A DNA stretch of 64,000 nucleotides from Snodgrassella alvi (lineage in GTDB: Bacteria; Pseudomonadota; Gammaproteobacteria; Burkholderiales; Neisseriaceae): assembly GCF_002777825.1 (NCBI RefSeq), contig NZ_MEIR01000043.1, forward strand, positions 1-64,000, written 5' to 3'. The position numbers and the translations under genes are program-made. The stretch's first letter is position 1, and each line of letters starts with the position of its first letter. Below the pieces are notes generated by a model. It worked only from the letters and a program-made list of their open reading frames with translations. It searched no databases and had not been told where the DNA came from. This document shows positions 33,466 to 42,965 of the stretch, one piece after another.

Positions 33466-33492
33466 AAGCATACGGTAATTAACTACTTGCAT
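33454..33492 (-). CDS. pyrBI leader peptide (12 aa)
   Basis: ATG at 33492 follows GGAG by about 10 nt. It encodes MQVVNYRMLTRL and stops with TGA inside the attenuator hairpin. A ribosome finishing this peptide would cover the terminator's 5' arm. The logic matches E. coli pyrL, where low UTP stalls RNA polymerase, lets the ribosome catch up and prevents termination. A -10-like TATAAT lies at 33518-33513, but a good -35 is not evident. The peptide is unrelated in sequence and shorter than E. coli PyrL. Confidence 0.65.
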   Translation of the reverse strand: MQVVNYRMLTRL

Positions 33493-33656
33493 GTAATATC
33501 TGCTCCAGACAAATTATAAAGCCTGCTGCAAGCATCCTCATCACACAGTAATCCCGTAATAAACTAGTACCAATTATCGCATAAACAGCGCAATGATAAA
33601 AGCTAGCCACTTTGAGTTACAATAAACAGTTCATTGTATTTTTATTTCTGTTTACA

Positions 33657-35837
33657 TTGATTTATCATCAACTGGCACTAAACGTGCCCCTATACTCTTT
33701 GCTTACTTACGCGCATCGCACAGCCCTGCCGGCAGGTACACGTGTGGCCGTGCGTTTTCGCAAACGTCTGGTGGCAGCAATCGTATGGGAAAGCAATGTG
33801 CAACCAGAAATTGATATCAGCAAAATACTGCCAATTGAAACCATATTCTCCGACGGCTGGCAACTACCCGCAGACTGGCGCGCCTTACTCAGTTTTACTG
33901 CCCGCTATTATCACTATCCGCTTGGACAGACAGTCATGGCAGCCCTACCCAAAGGTTTGCGCCAGCCGGAAGCGGTACCATTACCGCGTCAGGAGATGAT
34001 GTATACACTCAGCACCAGTGGCCGCCTCCAGCCACCACCACCGGCACGTTTTCACAAACAGCATGCTTTATGGCAATGTCTGCAATCAGCACCAGCCACT
34101 CTGCAACAGCTCAAAGCCAGGCATACTCAGGCCGCCCATTACCTCAATCAGTGGCAACAACAGGGATGGATACAGGCCAAGCCTGTTCCAGCCTGTGGTA
34201 GCATTCCGGCCAGCCAGCATCAGCTCAACAAACAACAACAGCACGCCAGCACATCAATTCAGGCCAAATTTGACCTGTTTGCTCCATTTCTGCTTTATGG
34301 TATTACTGGCAGTGGCAAAACCGAAGTCTATTTCGACATCATGGCCAAAGTGTTGCAGCAAGGCAAACAGGTTCTGTTTCTGCTACCAGAAATCAACCTC
34401 ACACCGCAATTAATGCAACGCGTACGTCAGCGCTTTCCTCATACCATCACTACCTTATTACATAGCCAAACTGCTGCTGGCCAGCGTACCAGCAATTATC
34501 TTCAGGCTGCACTGGGACAGGCTGCGCTAGTGATTGGCACACGACTGGCCGTGTTTACCCCCATGCACAATCTCGGATTAATCGTTGTCGATGAAGAACA
34601 TGACTACTCATTCAAGCAAGAAAGTGAGCTGCGCTATCAGGCACGTGATCTGGCTGTATGGCGCGCCCGGCAAACAAGTTGTCCGATTGTACTGGGCAGT
34701 GCCACCCCATCACTGGAAAGCTGGTACAAAACCCAACAGGGAGATTACCAATTACTCCAACTGAGTGAGCGTGCCCATGCCAGCGCCCAATTACCACAAA
34801 TTCATCTACTGGATATTCGCCGGCTACCACTGGATAACGGCCTTAGCGACATCATCAAGCAAAAGCTACAGGCCAATTTTGCTAATGGTGGTTTAAGCAT
34901 GGTATACCTGAATCGGCGTGGCTTTGCTCCAGCCTTATTTTGCGCAGCCTGCGGACATATATTCGGTTGTCCAAACTGCTCGGCCAAAATGGTGCTGCAT
35001 CAGCATGCCGGCCAGTTACGCTGCCATCATTGTGATTTTCACCAGCGTACCCCACACTGTTGTCCAGAATGCGGTAATCAGGATTTAACTGCTATTGGTC
35101 AAGGAACACAACGAATAGAAGAAAACTTGCAACATTTACTACCCAACGCGCGCATTTTGCGTGTAGACCGCGACAGTACCGCACACCGGCAGGATTGGGC
35201 AGAAATCTATAGCAGAATCATGCAACGTCAGGTTGATGTACTGGTTGGTACCCAGATGCTGGCCAAAGGTCATGACTTTCCCCACCTGAATTTGGTAGTG
35301 GTTTTAAATGCTGATAACAGCCTCTACAGTGCCGATTTCCGTGCCCCAGAACGTTTATTTGCCGAACTAATGCAGGTGAGTGGCCGCGCCGGCCGTGCGA
35401 ATTGCAAAGGGGATGTATGGATACAAACACGACAACCTGAACACAAAGTTTATCAGGCTCTGGCTGCACAAAACTATGGCACTTTTGCCACAGCCGAACT
35501 GGCGGAAAGACAGGAACTGGGCATGCCACCATTTAGCCATATGGCAGCCATTCGTGCCGATGCCAAAACCATGCGCGAAGCACAGGAACTACTGCGCCAG
35601 GCTTTACAGGGCATTGAGCAGCAACAGTCATTACCGGCCAATGTTAGTGCTTTCGGGCCAGTACCGATGCTCATGGCACGACTGGCCGGTTACGAACGGG
35701 CACAAATATTTCTGGAAAGTAAAAACCGGCGTGATCTGCACCACAGCATCTCCATCTGGCAAAGCTGGCTACAGCACCTGGAAAAAATCTATCCACAGAC
35801 ACGCTGGCTGATTGATGTTGATCCACTGGAAATGTAA
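33657..35837 (+). CDS. priA: Primosomal protein N' (helicase PriA)
   Basis: PriA reloads the replisome at collapsed forks. From TTG 33657 the product is 726 residues, starting LIYHQLALNVPLYSLLTYAH like other PriA N-termini. No suitable ATG exists and another TTG lies 15 codons upstream. It has Walker A GITGSGKTEVYF, DEEHD Walker B, the two zinc clusters (CAACGHIFGCPNCS and CHHC...CCPECG) and GRAGRA motif VI. It is monocistronic and divergent from pyrBI. Confidence 0.93.
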   Translation: MIYHQLALNVPLYSLLTYAHRTALPAGTRVAVRFRKRLVAAIVWESNVQPEIDISKILPIETIFSDGWQLPADWRALLSFTARYYHYPLGQTVMAALPKGLRQPEAVPLPRQEMMYTLSTSGRLQPPPPARFHKQHALWQCLQSAPATLQQLKARHTQAAHYLNQWQQQGWIQAKPVPACGSIPASQHQLNKQQQHASTSIQAKFDLFAPFLLYGITGSGKTEVYFDIMAKVLQQGKQVLFLLPEINLTPQLMQRVRQRFPHTITTLLHSQTAAGQRTSNYLQAALGQAALVIGTRLAVFTPMHNLGLIVVDEEHDYSFKQESELRYQARDLAVWRARQTSCPIVLGSATPSLESWYKTQQGDYQLLQLSERAHASAQLPQIHLLDIRRLPLDNGLSDIIKQKLQANFANGGLSMVYLNRRGFAPALFCAACGHIFGCPNCSAKMVLHQHAGQLRCHHCDFHQRTPHCCPECGNQDLTAIGQGTQRIEENLQHLLPNARILRVDRDSTAHRQDWAEIYSRIMQRQVDVLVGTQMLAKGHDFPHLNLVVVLNADNSLYSADFRAPERLFAELMQVSGRAGRANCKGDVWIQTRQPEHKVYQALAAQNYGTFATAELAERQELGMPPFSHMAAIRADAKTMREAQELLRQALQGIEQQQSLPANVSAFGPVPMLMARLAGYERAQIFLESKNRRDLHHSISIWQSWLQHLEKIYPQTRWLIDVDPLEM

Positions 35838-35990
35838 TATTATTGCAATGATATATAATAAACTTTCTTCAAGCATTACTTATACATCCATACCATTGCA
35901 ATATCAATTTATCCGGCTAATACCATTTAAGCAACAATGATTTTATTTCAGACAGCACTCATCCACTCTATTTAATAATATTGTCATTTC

Positions 35991-36029
35991 AAAAAAATCT
36001 GGTCGTCAGCCATATCAGCAGACGACCAG
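35991..36029 (-). terminator. Terminator of the GT8-like gene
   Basis: On the minus strand a perfect 9-bp stem CTGGTCGTC/GACGACCAG with a 13-nt loop is followed by ATTTTTTT. It lies about 20 bp after the glycosyltransferase stop. Confidence 0.88.
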
Positions 36030-36047
36030 TCAGATTTAATTCAAAAC

Positions 36048-36944
36048 TTACTTGCGTCCACTTAAACAACGCCATGCTCGAGAGAGCAGGGATTTTGGCT
36101 TTTTCTGGCGTGTAACTTCATTACCATCATAGCCTACCTGCGATTCCTTGGGAAAAGCTCCGAAAGGTTTAACAGCATAATTTTCCAGCTTATAGCCTGC
36201 ATCCAAAGCTTCCTGATAATATTGGTCAAACAGCTCAACCAAATCCTTGCGCGGATGAGGCAGAATATCACTATCGAACCAGTGTTTTTGCCCAGCAGCA
36301 GTTAAACGCGGAATTGAGTACTTATGACTGAACTGCGTGCCCATATCTGAATAGTGTAAGATTTTCATCTGCTCAATCGGCATACCTTCACCATCAACAC
36401 AATTCCAAGCAGCAGTATAAGCCTGCACCCATTCTGGATGTTGCTTAAATTTAGCCATCATTTTCTTATGCGAATCAGGATCAGCACGCAAAGTAGCCTG
36501 TTCAGGTAGTTTGGCTTTTGCTTTGGCACAATCCCAGACACAAGTACATAAACGGGTAAAACGTTTGCCCTTAGCATGATCATGCACTTCCTTGGCAGCA
36601 ACAATCGCTTCACCTTCAATAGGATGTTCCCACAACTCAGCCAAATCAGCCAGAACAATCATGTCCGCATCCATATAAATGGCACGTCCCTGATAATTAC
36701 AGGCTGCCGGAATACCCCAGCGGAAACCGGAAAACGGCGTTGCCCACTTCTCGGTATGCCAACCAGCGCCAGATTGCGGATCAGAGTACCAAGGACTGTC
36801 TGGATCATGACTTAACTGCATCCAGACGATTTCTACCGGCCGCGATGTATGTTTATGGATACTGTAATCCACCACCATCATCTGTTCCAGATCACAGTTA
36901 TTGGGGTCACAACCCACAAAAACCTTAATAACATCGTTGCTCAT
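36048..36944 (-). CDS. GT8-like glycosyltransferase
   Basis: The 298-residue product has a GT-A fold layout: an N-terminal strand IKVFVGCDPN and a DAD metal motif (residues 92-94) in IYMDADMIVLADLAELW. A C-terminal LHYSDMGTQFSHKYS region follows, in which a histidine could complete the metal site, as in GT8 enzymes. It is the left-most gene of the surface-glycan locus and has its own terminator. Donor and acceptor cannot be told from sequence. Confidence 0.72.
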   Translation of the reverse strand: MSNDVIKVFVGCDPNNCDLEQMMVVDYSIHKHTSRPVEIVWMQLSHDPDSPWYSDPQSGAGWHTEKWATPFSGFRWGIPAACNYQGRAIYMDADMIVLADLAELWEHPIEGEAIVAAKEVHDHAKGKRFTRLCTCVWDCAKAKAKLPEQATLRADPDSHKKMMAKFKQHPEWVQAYTAAWNCVDGEGMPIEQMKILHYSDMGTQFSHKYSIPRLTAAGQKHWFDSDILPHPRKDLVELFDQYYQEALDAGYKLENYAVKPFGAFPKESQVGYDGNEVTRQKKPKSLLSRAWRCLSGRK

Positions 36945-37311
36945 GCATAAACTCCCTATTTGCTTACGAAATAAAGACTATTGTAATATTAACGCAAAAA
37001 ATACTAGGATAAATGATAACATTAATCAAATACCAATTGATATAAAACAAGCAACGACATCTAACTTTACCAAAATCAGACAAACTAGCTTCAGATATAT
37101 CAGCAATTAATCCACCTTGAAATATGGTAACACCAAGACGCATCGTTATATGATGCTCAGCAACCCAATAAGCGTATAAAGCCTAACTGCTCAACCACCT
37201 ATATCGGACACAGCATATCCTGTATAGCCTAAAATATCTCATATTCAAATGCTCAACAGAATTAAATTAATCCGTGCTACACCCAAGAGCAAATATATTC
37301 GGTTCAAATAC
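36945..37311. other. AT-rich intergenic region
   Basis: About 370 bp lie between the sstT terminator and the GT8-like gene. No gene or repeat is evident. It should contain the promoter for the leftward glycosyltransferase. Confidence 0.5.
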
Positions 37312-37341
37312 AAAAAACCGCTGCCAGAGACACAGCAGTTT
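37312..37341 (-). terminator. Terminator of sstT
   Basis: On the minus strand AAACTGCTG and CAGCGGTTT form a 9-bp stem (one G-U pair) with a 9-nt loop, running into TTTTTTG. It lies about 22 bp beyond the sstT stop. Confidence 0.8.
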
Positions 37342-37363
37342 CAAAAACAGCCCCAATACAAGC

Positions 37364-38599
37364 TTATTCTGGCAACAACTCAATCTTACTCGGATCCCTG
37401 CCCTGCTGTTTCAGCGACACCACCGAAGTAAACAGCATATCACTGGAAGAATTCAAAACCGTCTCGGCAGAATCCTGAATTTCACTGATTACAAACCCGA
37501 TGGCCACCACCTGAGCAGCGATAGTCGGATCAATGCCAAACATACTACACGCAACCGGAATCAGCAGCAGCGAACCACCTGGTACACCAGAAGCACCCAG
37601 AGCACATACCGTAGCCAGAATACTCAGCAATAAAGTCTGAATAAAACTAACATCCATACCCAAAGTATGCACCGTGGCCATCGTCATCGTAGTAATGGTA
37701 ATCGCCGCACCATTCATACTCATCGTTACTCCCAGCGGGATAGATAGTGAATAAATTTCTTCCGGCAATTGCATACGCTGAGCCAAGCGGATATTTACTG
37801 GAATATTGGCTGCTGAACTACGGGTAAAGAACGCCGTAATCCCACTATAGCGCAAGCAAGTAAATACCAGCGGATAAGGGTTTTTACGAAAATTCAGGAA
37901 TACAATTAACGGGTTAATCACCAGCGCCACAAACACCATCAACCCCAATAATACCCCGATCAGCTCCAGATAGTTTTTTAACTTGGCCAGACCATCACTA
38001 GTAAAATGCGAAGCAACCAAACCCAGCACCCCGTAAGGTGCAATAGCCACCACCAGACGAACTACCCAGATAGTTGCATCCGACCAGTTTTTAATAACCG
38101 ATTTCGTTGCTTCACTACTTTGGCGTAAAGCAATACCCAGCGCCGTAGACCAGGCCAGAATACTCAGGAAATTACCATTTGCCAAAGCATTAACCGGATT
38201 ATCCACAAACTTGAGGATAATATTCATGAGAATCTCTGCCACACCTTCCGGTGGTTTCTCTGATATCGGAGGGATATCCATCACCAGATGCAGCGGATAT
38301 AAATAACTTACAGTCGAAGCCAATATTGCGGAAATCAAAACAGTTACTGCATATAACCAGGCCACCGATTTAATACTGGAAACATTATCAAACTTATTAT
38401 TAACAATAGAAGATATCACTAACACAAACACCAGCATAGGTGCAGCTGCACGCAAAGCCTGAATAAATACCCTACCCAGAAACTCCAATTTAACTCCATA
38501 TTGCGGTAAAAAGGCCGCAATAAACGCGCCAATAATCATACATACCAGCATGCGTACAATCAGATTACTCTTAAACAATACCCATAAAAGCTTCTTCAT
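37364..38599 (-). CDS. sstT: Sodium/serine-threonine symporter SstT
   Basis: SstT imports serine and threonine with sodium. The 411-residue product belongs to the dicarboxylate/amino acid:cation symporter family, with about eight membrane helices and two re-entrant hairpins. TAFFTRSSAANIPVN holds the serine-rich hairpin, and SIPLGVTMSMNGAAITIT is the helix-7 NMDG-like motif. Its presence inside the glycan locus is probably incidental, as it has its own terminator. Confidence 0.93.
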   Translation of the reverse strand: MKKLLWVLFKSNLIVRMLVCMIIGAFIAAFLPQYGVKLEFLGRVFIQALRAAAPMLVFVLVISSIVNNKFDNVSSIKSVAWLYAVTVLISAILASTVSYLYPLHLVMDIPPISEKPPEGVAEILMNIILKFVDNPVNALANGNFLSILAWSTALGIALRQSSEATKSVIKNWSDATIWVVRLVVAIAPYGVLGLVASHFTSDGLAKLKNYLELIGVLLGLMVFVALVINPLIVFLNFRKNPYPLVFTCLRYSGITAFFTRSSAANIPVNIRLAQRMQLPEEIYSLSIPLGVTMSMNGAAITITTMTMATVHTLGMDVSFIQTLLLSILATVCALGASGVPGGSLLLIPVACSMFGIDPTIAAQVVAIGFVISEIQDSAETVLNSSSDMLFTSVVSLKQQGRDPSKIELLPE

Positions 38600-38940
38600 T
38601 CACAATCCTTGGTTATAGCCGGAAACAAACATATTTAAAAACAGATTTTAAAAATCACTCGGCCAAACACACAAATTCACCGGTAGCAAATCATGCCCCA
38701 TAAAATCCGTTTCAATTCATTTTCATAGCGCCATTAAACCTTAACAGAAACCCATTTCAGCTTATCGGCAAAATAACAAGTTTAGCATTAAACTAGCCTA
38801 AAACAACGAATAATCAACAAAACGGCTAGAAACAGTTAAAAAATATCAGTTATTTATTAACATGTATTGTACAGATCAAACAGCATATAATTCTAAAATG
38901 TTATACTGCACCACCTAGAATCGCCCAGACAAAACAAACA
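38600..38940. other. Divergent intergenic region
   Basis: About 340 bp lie between sstT (leftward) and a glycosyltransferase (rightward). It must hold both promoters. TATAAT- and TATACT-like boxes occur near 38886 and 38902 but lack well-spaced -35 partners. Confidence 0.45.
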
Positions 38941-39687
38941 ATGGACAAACCTTCACAAAATTACATTCTATGTATGAAATGGGGGCAAAAATACGATGCC
39001 GAATACGTCAATCGTCTCTACAACATGGTAAAACGCCACCTGACACTCCCGTTTACCATGATTTGTTTGACCGATGACACCAAAGGCATCGATCCAGCCG
39101 TTCAGTGTTATCCACTGATACCTTTAGACTTACCCAGTGGCCTGCCTGAACGTGGCTGGAATAAACTCACCACCTTCAGTGCCAACCTGTACGGATTACA
39201 GGGCACAGCCCTCTTTCTTGACATTGACATTGTTATTATCGATAACATCGACAGCTTCTTTACCCATCCGTCCAGTCAAAAAGACGAAGTATGGATTATC
39301 CGTGACTGGAAAAAACCATGGCGAAAAGTTGGCAATAGCTCGGTATATCGGTTCCAAATTGGTGCATTACCAGATTTAATGGATTACTTCCGTAATCATT
39401 TTCAACTCATACGGCAGCAATTTCGCCATGAGCAAGCATTTCTATCTTGGTATGTGCGTGAAAACCACCGACTCAGCTACTGGCCAGATAACTGGTGTCT
39501 GAGCTATAAATATAATATATTAAAAAAAATGCCTTATGCTTTATGGACACCACCGGAAAAACCCAATTACGGCAAAATCATTGTTTTCCACGGCGAAGTT
39601 AACCCACCAGATGCTATCAAAGGAGGCGGCGGAAAATGGTACCGTAAAATCCTACCGGCTCCATGGCTAAAAAAATATTGGCAATAA
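38941..39687 (+). CDS. GT-A type glycosyltransferase
   Basis: The 248-residue product has an N-terminal nucleotide-sugar-binding part and a DID motif (residues 94-96) in ALFLDIDIVIIDNID. A later NYGKIIVFHGEVNPPDA segment carries a histidine, typical of retaining GT-A enzymes that share features with GT8. There is no signal peptide or membrane span, so it probably works at the inner face of the cytoplasmic membrane. The GT29-like gene follows after 13 bp on the same strand. Confidence 0.7.
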   Translation: MDKPSQNYILCMKWGQKYDAEYVNRLYNMVKRHLTLPFTMICLTDDTKGIDPAVQCYPLIPLDLPSGLPERGWNKLTTFSANLYGLQGTALFLDIDIVIIDNIDSFFTHPSSQKDEVWIIRDWKKPWRKVGNSSVYRFQIGALPDLMDYFRNHFQLIRQQFRHEQAFLSWYVRENHRLSYWPDNWCLSYKYNILKKMPYALWTPPEKPNYGKIIVFHGEVNPPDAIKGGGGKWYRKILPAPWLKKYWQ

Positions 39688-39700
39688 AAACATCACTACA

Positions 39701-40273
39701 ATGAAAACAGTACACCCACACAGTAAATTCTTCATCATCGGCAATGCTAACGAACAGAATTCTATTGCCCACCTGATTAATGAAGACGACATCGTAGTCC
39801 GCTTTAATAACCCCAATCCAAACTGCACACTCATGGCAGACTGGGTGTTTATAGCCAATGGCTATACTCAAATTCGTCACCTCACTATTGAGCACCAATT
39901 CTTTAAACCGAATGCCCAGATTTTTTTTCGCTACAACAAAAATGATATATGGTACAGCCGTTACCAAAAAATACCCTTACATAAAAGAATCAAATATCTC
40001 TGGCGCCTTCCCAAGTGGATAAAACGCTCACATCTGGATCAATATCACATCAATACCATACCCACAAACATCTATCAGCACTGTGCCACTACATTAGGCT
40101 GTCGCCAGCCTAGCACAGGCCTGTTAGCTATTGATTATATTTGCCAGCATTACCCCAGAAACAAAATCTATATTCATAACTTCACCAGTGAAGGCTGGGC
40201 AGGACATAACTGGGATGACGAAAAGCAATTAATACATAAATGGATTATCGCAGGTAATATAATTTCGGTCTGA
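39701..40273 (+). CDS. GT29 sialyltransferase-like protein
   Basis: The 190-residue product shows the order of motifs of family 29 glycosyltransferases. It has an N-terminal FFIIGNANEQNS with DDIVVRFNN (sialyl motif L-like), QPSTGLLAIDYICQ (P137-S-T-G, motif S-like), and H169-N-W-D-D-E174, an exact HX4E motif VS. It lacks the membrane anchor of eukaryotic sialyltransferases. It is shorter than they are, as bacterial GT29-like proteins tend to be. The donor may be CMP-sialic acid or another CMP-ulosonic acid such as Kdo. It is cotranscribed with the upstream glycosyltransferase. Confidence 0.65.
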   Translation: MKTVHPHSKFFIIGNANEQNSIAHLINEDDIVVRFNNPNPNCTLMADWVFIANGYTQIRHLTIEHQFFKPNAQIFFRYNKNDIWYSRYQKIPLHKRIKYLWRLPKWIKRSHLDQYHINTIPTNIYQHCATTLGCRQPSTGLLAIDYICQHYPRNKIYIHNFTSEGWAGHNWDDEKQLIHKWIIAGNIISV

Positions 40274-40285
40274 ACAAGAATCGTT

Positions 40286-41329
40286 TTACTTTCCAGACAA
40301 TCTGGCTAAACCTGATTTCAACATCAGTTTAGCCGCTTTGCTCCACATACCTGTACGTATCAATAACGAGACCGTAGCACAAGTCGACAAACTTTTTCGC
40401 GCATACAACTGCTTAGCCAAAAGCAAAATAGCCGCTCTTTCCTCGTCAGACAGATCCATTTTTGCCAGTTTATGACACAACCGAAAATAATACAGATGAG
40501 CCTTATATAATAAATAGGCACAACACTTTCTATCACCTACCACAGCGTCAGCATAGATTGCCTGTGTCAGATAAGCCTCAATACCATAAGCCTGTTTCAG
40601 GCTTATTTTCTGCACAATAGAATCTGGCCAGATACGATAATGCACCAAAGTATGCGGATAGTAAAAATACGTTTGACATTGATTCAGTACAATTGGCGTA
40701 TTTGCAATATCCTCATAAGCTGGAATAGTAAAATGACACTTATCTGTTATCAGCGTACGCCGAAAAACTTTATTCCAGAAATAATGCTTACCATCCATAA
40801 TAGCAAAGCGGTACAACTCCCCACTTCTTTGATGCAGCAAAGTATTGGCAGGAGCAATAGACAAATGCTCATGATGTTTAACCTTCCCAGTGTCATCAAC
40901 AAACACATCATAATCAAATAGCACCACATCAGGATGGTGCTGATTTAAAATAGTCCATATCTGCTCAACAGCCTGTCGCTCAACCCGGTCATCCGAATCA
41001 ATAAACCAGATATATTCAGCATGGCTAGCCTGTAAAAGACACTGGCGAACCTGAGTAATACCTAGATTCTTTTGCCCACATAGCACACGAACATTTATAT
41101 CTGGATAGTTTTGCTGATATTGACGGATTACAGCAAGTGAATTATCCGATGAAAAATCATCATAAAATATCACTTCGGTAAGAGCAGGCAAATCTGGTAA
41201 CAATGTATCCAGCAACTCAGAAAGATAAGATTCCACATTAAACACAGGAATCAGAATACTCAAATTCACTGCATCTGCATCCGCACAACTATCCTTTATT
41301 CCTATCACAAATCTATTCCTCAAAGTCAC
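40286..41329 (-). CDS. GT2 family glycosyltransferase
   Basis: The 347-residue product has a canonical GT2 N-terminal domain: LSILIPVFNVESYL, then VIFYDDFSSDNSL, and a DSDD motif (residues 111-114) in YIWFIDSDDRVE. The C-terminal third is helical without a membrane anchor, as in many LOS and capsule transferases. The first 17 bp of the gene overlap the 3' end of the upstream GT25 gene, so the two are probably an operon. Confidence 0.85.
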   Translation of the reverse strand: MTLRNRFVIGIKDSCADADAVNLSILIPVFNVESYLSELLDTLLPDLPALTEVIFYDDFSSDNSLAVIRQYQQNYPDINVRVLCGQKNLGITQVRQCLLQASHAEYIWFIDSDDRVERQAVEQIWTILNQHHPDVVLFDYDVFVDDTGKVKHHEHLSIAPANTLLHQRSGELYRFAIMDGKHYFWNKVFRRTLITDKCHFTIPAYEDIANTPIVLNQCQTYFYYPHTLVHYRIWPDSIVQKISLKQAYGIEAYLTQAIYADAVVGDRKCCAYLLYKAHLYYFRLCHKLAKMDLSDEERAAILLLAKQLYARKSLSTCATVSLLIRTGMWSKAAKLMLKSGLARLSGK

Positions 41330-42116
41330 TTTTTATTATAGGTATCATCATACGTTGTGCATATCCCAACACCGAAAGTTGTCGCCATCCCATACGAATT
41401 TGTGCAACTAAACGGCGACATTTAAAGCGTACACTGCTATAAACATTATTCGCCCGTGGTTTCAAATTGTCCTGTGGTGTTATCGTTGAAACAAAAGAAA
41501 CCGGTGGTCTCAAGCCATAATTAATACACTGATCTAACTGAATCGCAGCAGCCGGATAAACCTGCCAAGCATTTAACTCATATGAACGACACAAAAATGC
41601 ATCTGCTAATGCTGGCGCTGAATGTTGGGCTCTGTTTAACAATTTCTGTGCGCCCGAGGGAAATAGAATATATGCAGCCGCACCGGTACGATCCTGATAT
41701 AACTGACGCAATTCATAGCCAGCAATAAGAGTATCTGCTTCTTTACTCAACCATTTACGCCGATGGCGTGTTTCCAGATTCACATAATCCACTTCAATTG
41801 TTCGGGAAAATAACGCCGCCAGAACATCAAGAGTGTTATGAGAAAGCAAAGCATCATCTTCAAGAATCAACCACGGCTTGCCAGTATCCAGAACATACTG
41901 CCATGCAGCTTTGTGACTCAAAAAACAGGCTACCTCAGCCGGGTGCATTTTCCGTTCCCAACCATTTGCCAATTGTTCATATCTGTCAGTCCGAATATCA
42001 GAACTACTAACAGCAGTCAGACGTTGCATCGGAATCTGTAAATGAGCCAGTTGCTGGCGCTGAAATTCCAACCGCTCAGATGAATGATCCAGATTAATTA
42101 CCAAAGCAGAAATCAT
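41313..42116 (-). CDS. GT25 LOS-type glycosyltransferase
   Basis: The 267-residue product begins ISALVINLDHSSERLEF, the start of GT25 (LgtB/LgtE/Lex1-like) enzymes. It also has HPAEVACFLSHKAAW and the EDD motif (residues 86-88) in WLILEDDALLS. These enzymes usually add galactose to lipooligosaccharide. The exact linkage is not predictable. It precedes the GT2 gene with overlapping ends. Confidence 0.83.
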   Translation of the reverse strand: MISALVINLDHSSERLEFQRQQLAHLQIPMQRLTAVSSSDIRTDRYEQLANGWERKMHPAEVACFLSHKAAWQYVLDTGKPWLILEDDALLSHNTLDVLAALFSRTIEVDYVNLETRHRRKWLSKEADTLIAGYELRQLYQDRTGAAAYILFPSGAQKLLNRAQHSAPALADAFLCRSYELNAWQVYPAAAIQLDQCINYGLRPPVSFVSTITPQDNLKPRANNVYSSVRFKCRRLVAQIRMGWRQLSVLGYAQRMMIPIIKSDFEE

Positions 42117-42137
42117 CTGTTTCCTTCACTAAAGATA

Positions 42138-42932
42138 TTACAAAGAAACATCAGAACTGTGCCGAAATAGAATATCCTCAATCTCGCGTATCCGATCCAT
42201 GCGACGTTGTACTTTGCTTTTACGAATTGAAAATAATTTTCCCTTTGTTCTCAGATTTTCATGAACCATTCGTGCTGCCTGTAATTGTTCGATGTAAACT
42301 TGCTGTTTTGGCGCCCGTAAATTGTCTTCACGGTCAAAAATCCAGCAAAAGCCAACCGGCAAGTGAACAACTTTATAACGAGGCTGAGCCAAAGCCTGAT
42401 CAGCAGCGATGACAGACTGCAATACCTCCTGATCCCATATTTCAGGATGGGCTATACACTGCCGGTTCCATTCAGCCAATAAATGCCTTACAGCATCCGT
42501 ATCCTGCAAAAACAGAGTTGCAGAAACTAAATGACCGTCACCCAAATCATAATAAACCGCTATATCACAATCTAGCCCAGCCAAATACTTCAGCGGAGAA
42601 ACATGGAAAACCGCATCAACATCTACATAAAGCATAGGGCCATTGACCAAATCCCGTTCACGCAGCAAATAAGCCGACTTAAATGATGTATTGGCTTCCC
42701 AGCCACCCTGATTCGGGATCGTTGTTGTTTTAACCCTGATATCCAAGCGCTCAGCTGAAGCACACATACGTTTAGCTTCATGAGTATAAAACTCATCATC
42801 AGTATGATACGCTACAACCGTTACACCATCATCTGCAGAAGCTTTCATGTCATCACTAACCACCTTAGCCAGTGGAACCACAACGCGGCGATTCTTGGCG
42901 CGCCATGCATATTCCCTACTCAGTTTAACCAT
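42138..42932 (-). CDS. GT-A type glycosyltransferase (nucleotide-diphospho-sugar transferase-like)
   Basis: The 264-residue product has a DVD motif (residues 104-106) in MLYVDVDAVFHVSPL, then CDIAVYYD and a late WDQEVLQSVI segment. This arrangement is typical of the nucleotide-diphospho-sugar transferase group. It has no membrane segment. It lies between two GT25 genes with gaps of 21 and 33 bp on the same strand, so it belongs to the same leftward operon. Confidence 0.65.
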   Translation of the reverse strand: MVKLSREYAWRAKNRRVVVPLAKVVSDDMKASADDGVTVVAYHTDDEFYTHEAKRMCASAERLDIRVKTTTIPNQGGWEANTSFKSAYLLRERDLVNGPMLYVDVDAVFHVSPLKYLAGLDCDIAVYYDLGDGHLVSATLFLQDTDAVRHLLAEWNRQCIAHPEIWDQEVLQSVIAADQALAQPRYKVVHLPVGFCWIFDREDNLRAPKQQVYIEQLQAARMVHENLRTKGKLFSIRKSKVQRRMDRIREIEDILFRHSSDVSL

Positions 42933-42965
42933 TATTACTATTCTCTCACATTACCAATATATTCA

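Noticed and set aside
35860-35925. ATTGCAATG / CATTGCAAT inverted repeat after priA
   Set aside because: The 9-bp arms are about 45 nt apart, without T-run or other context; likely chance in AT-rich DNA.
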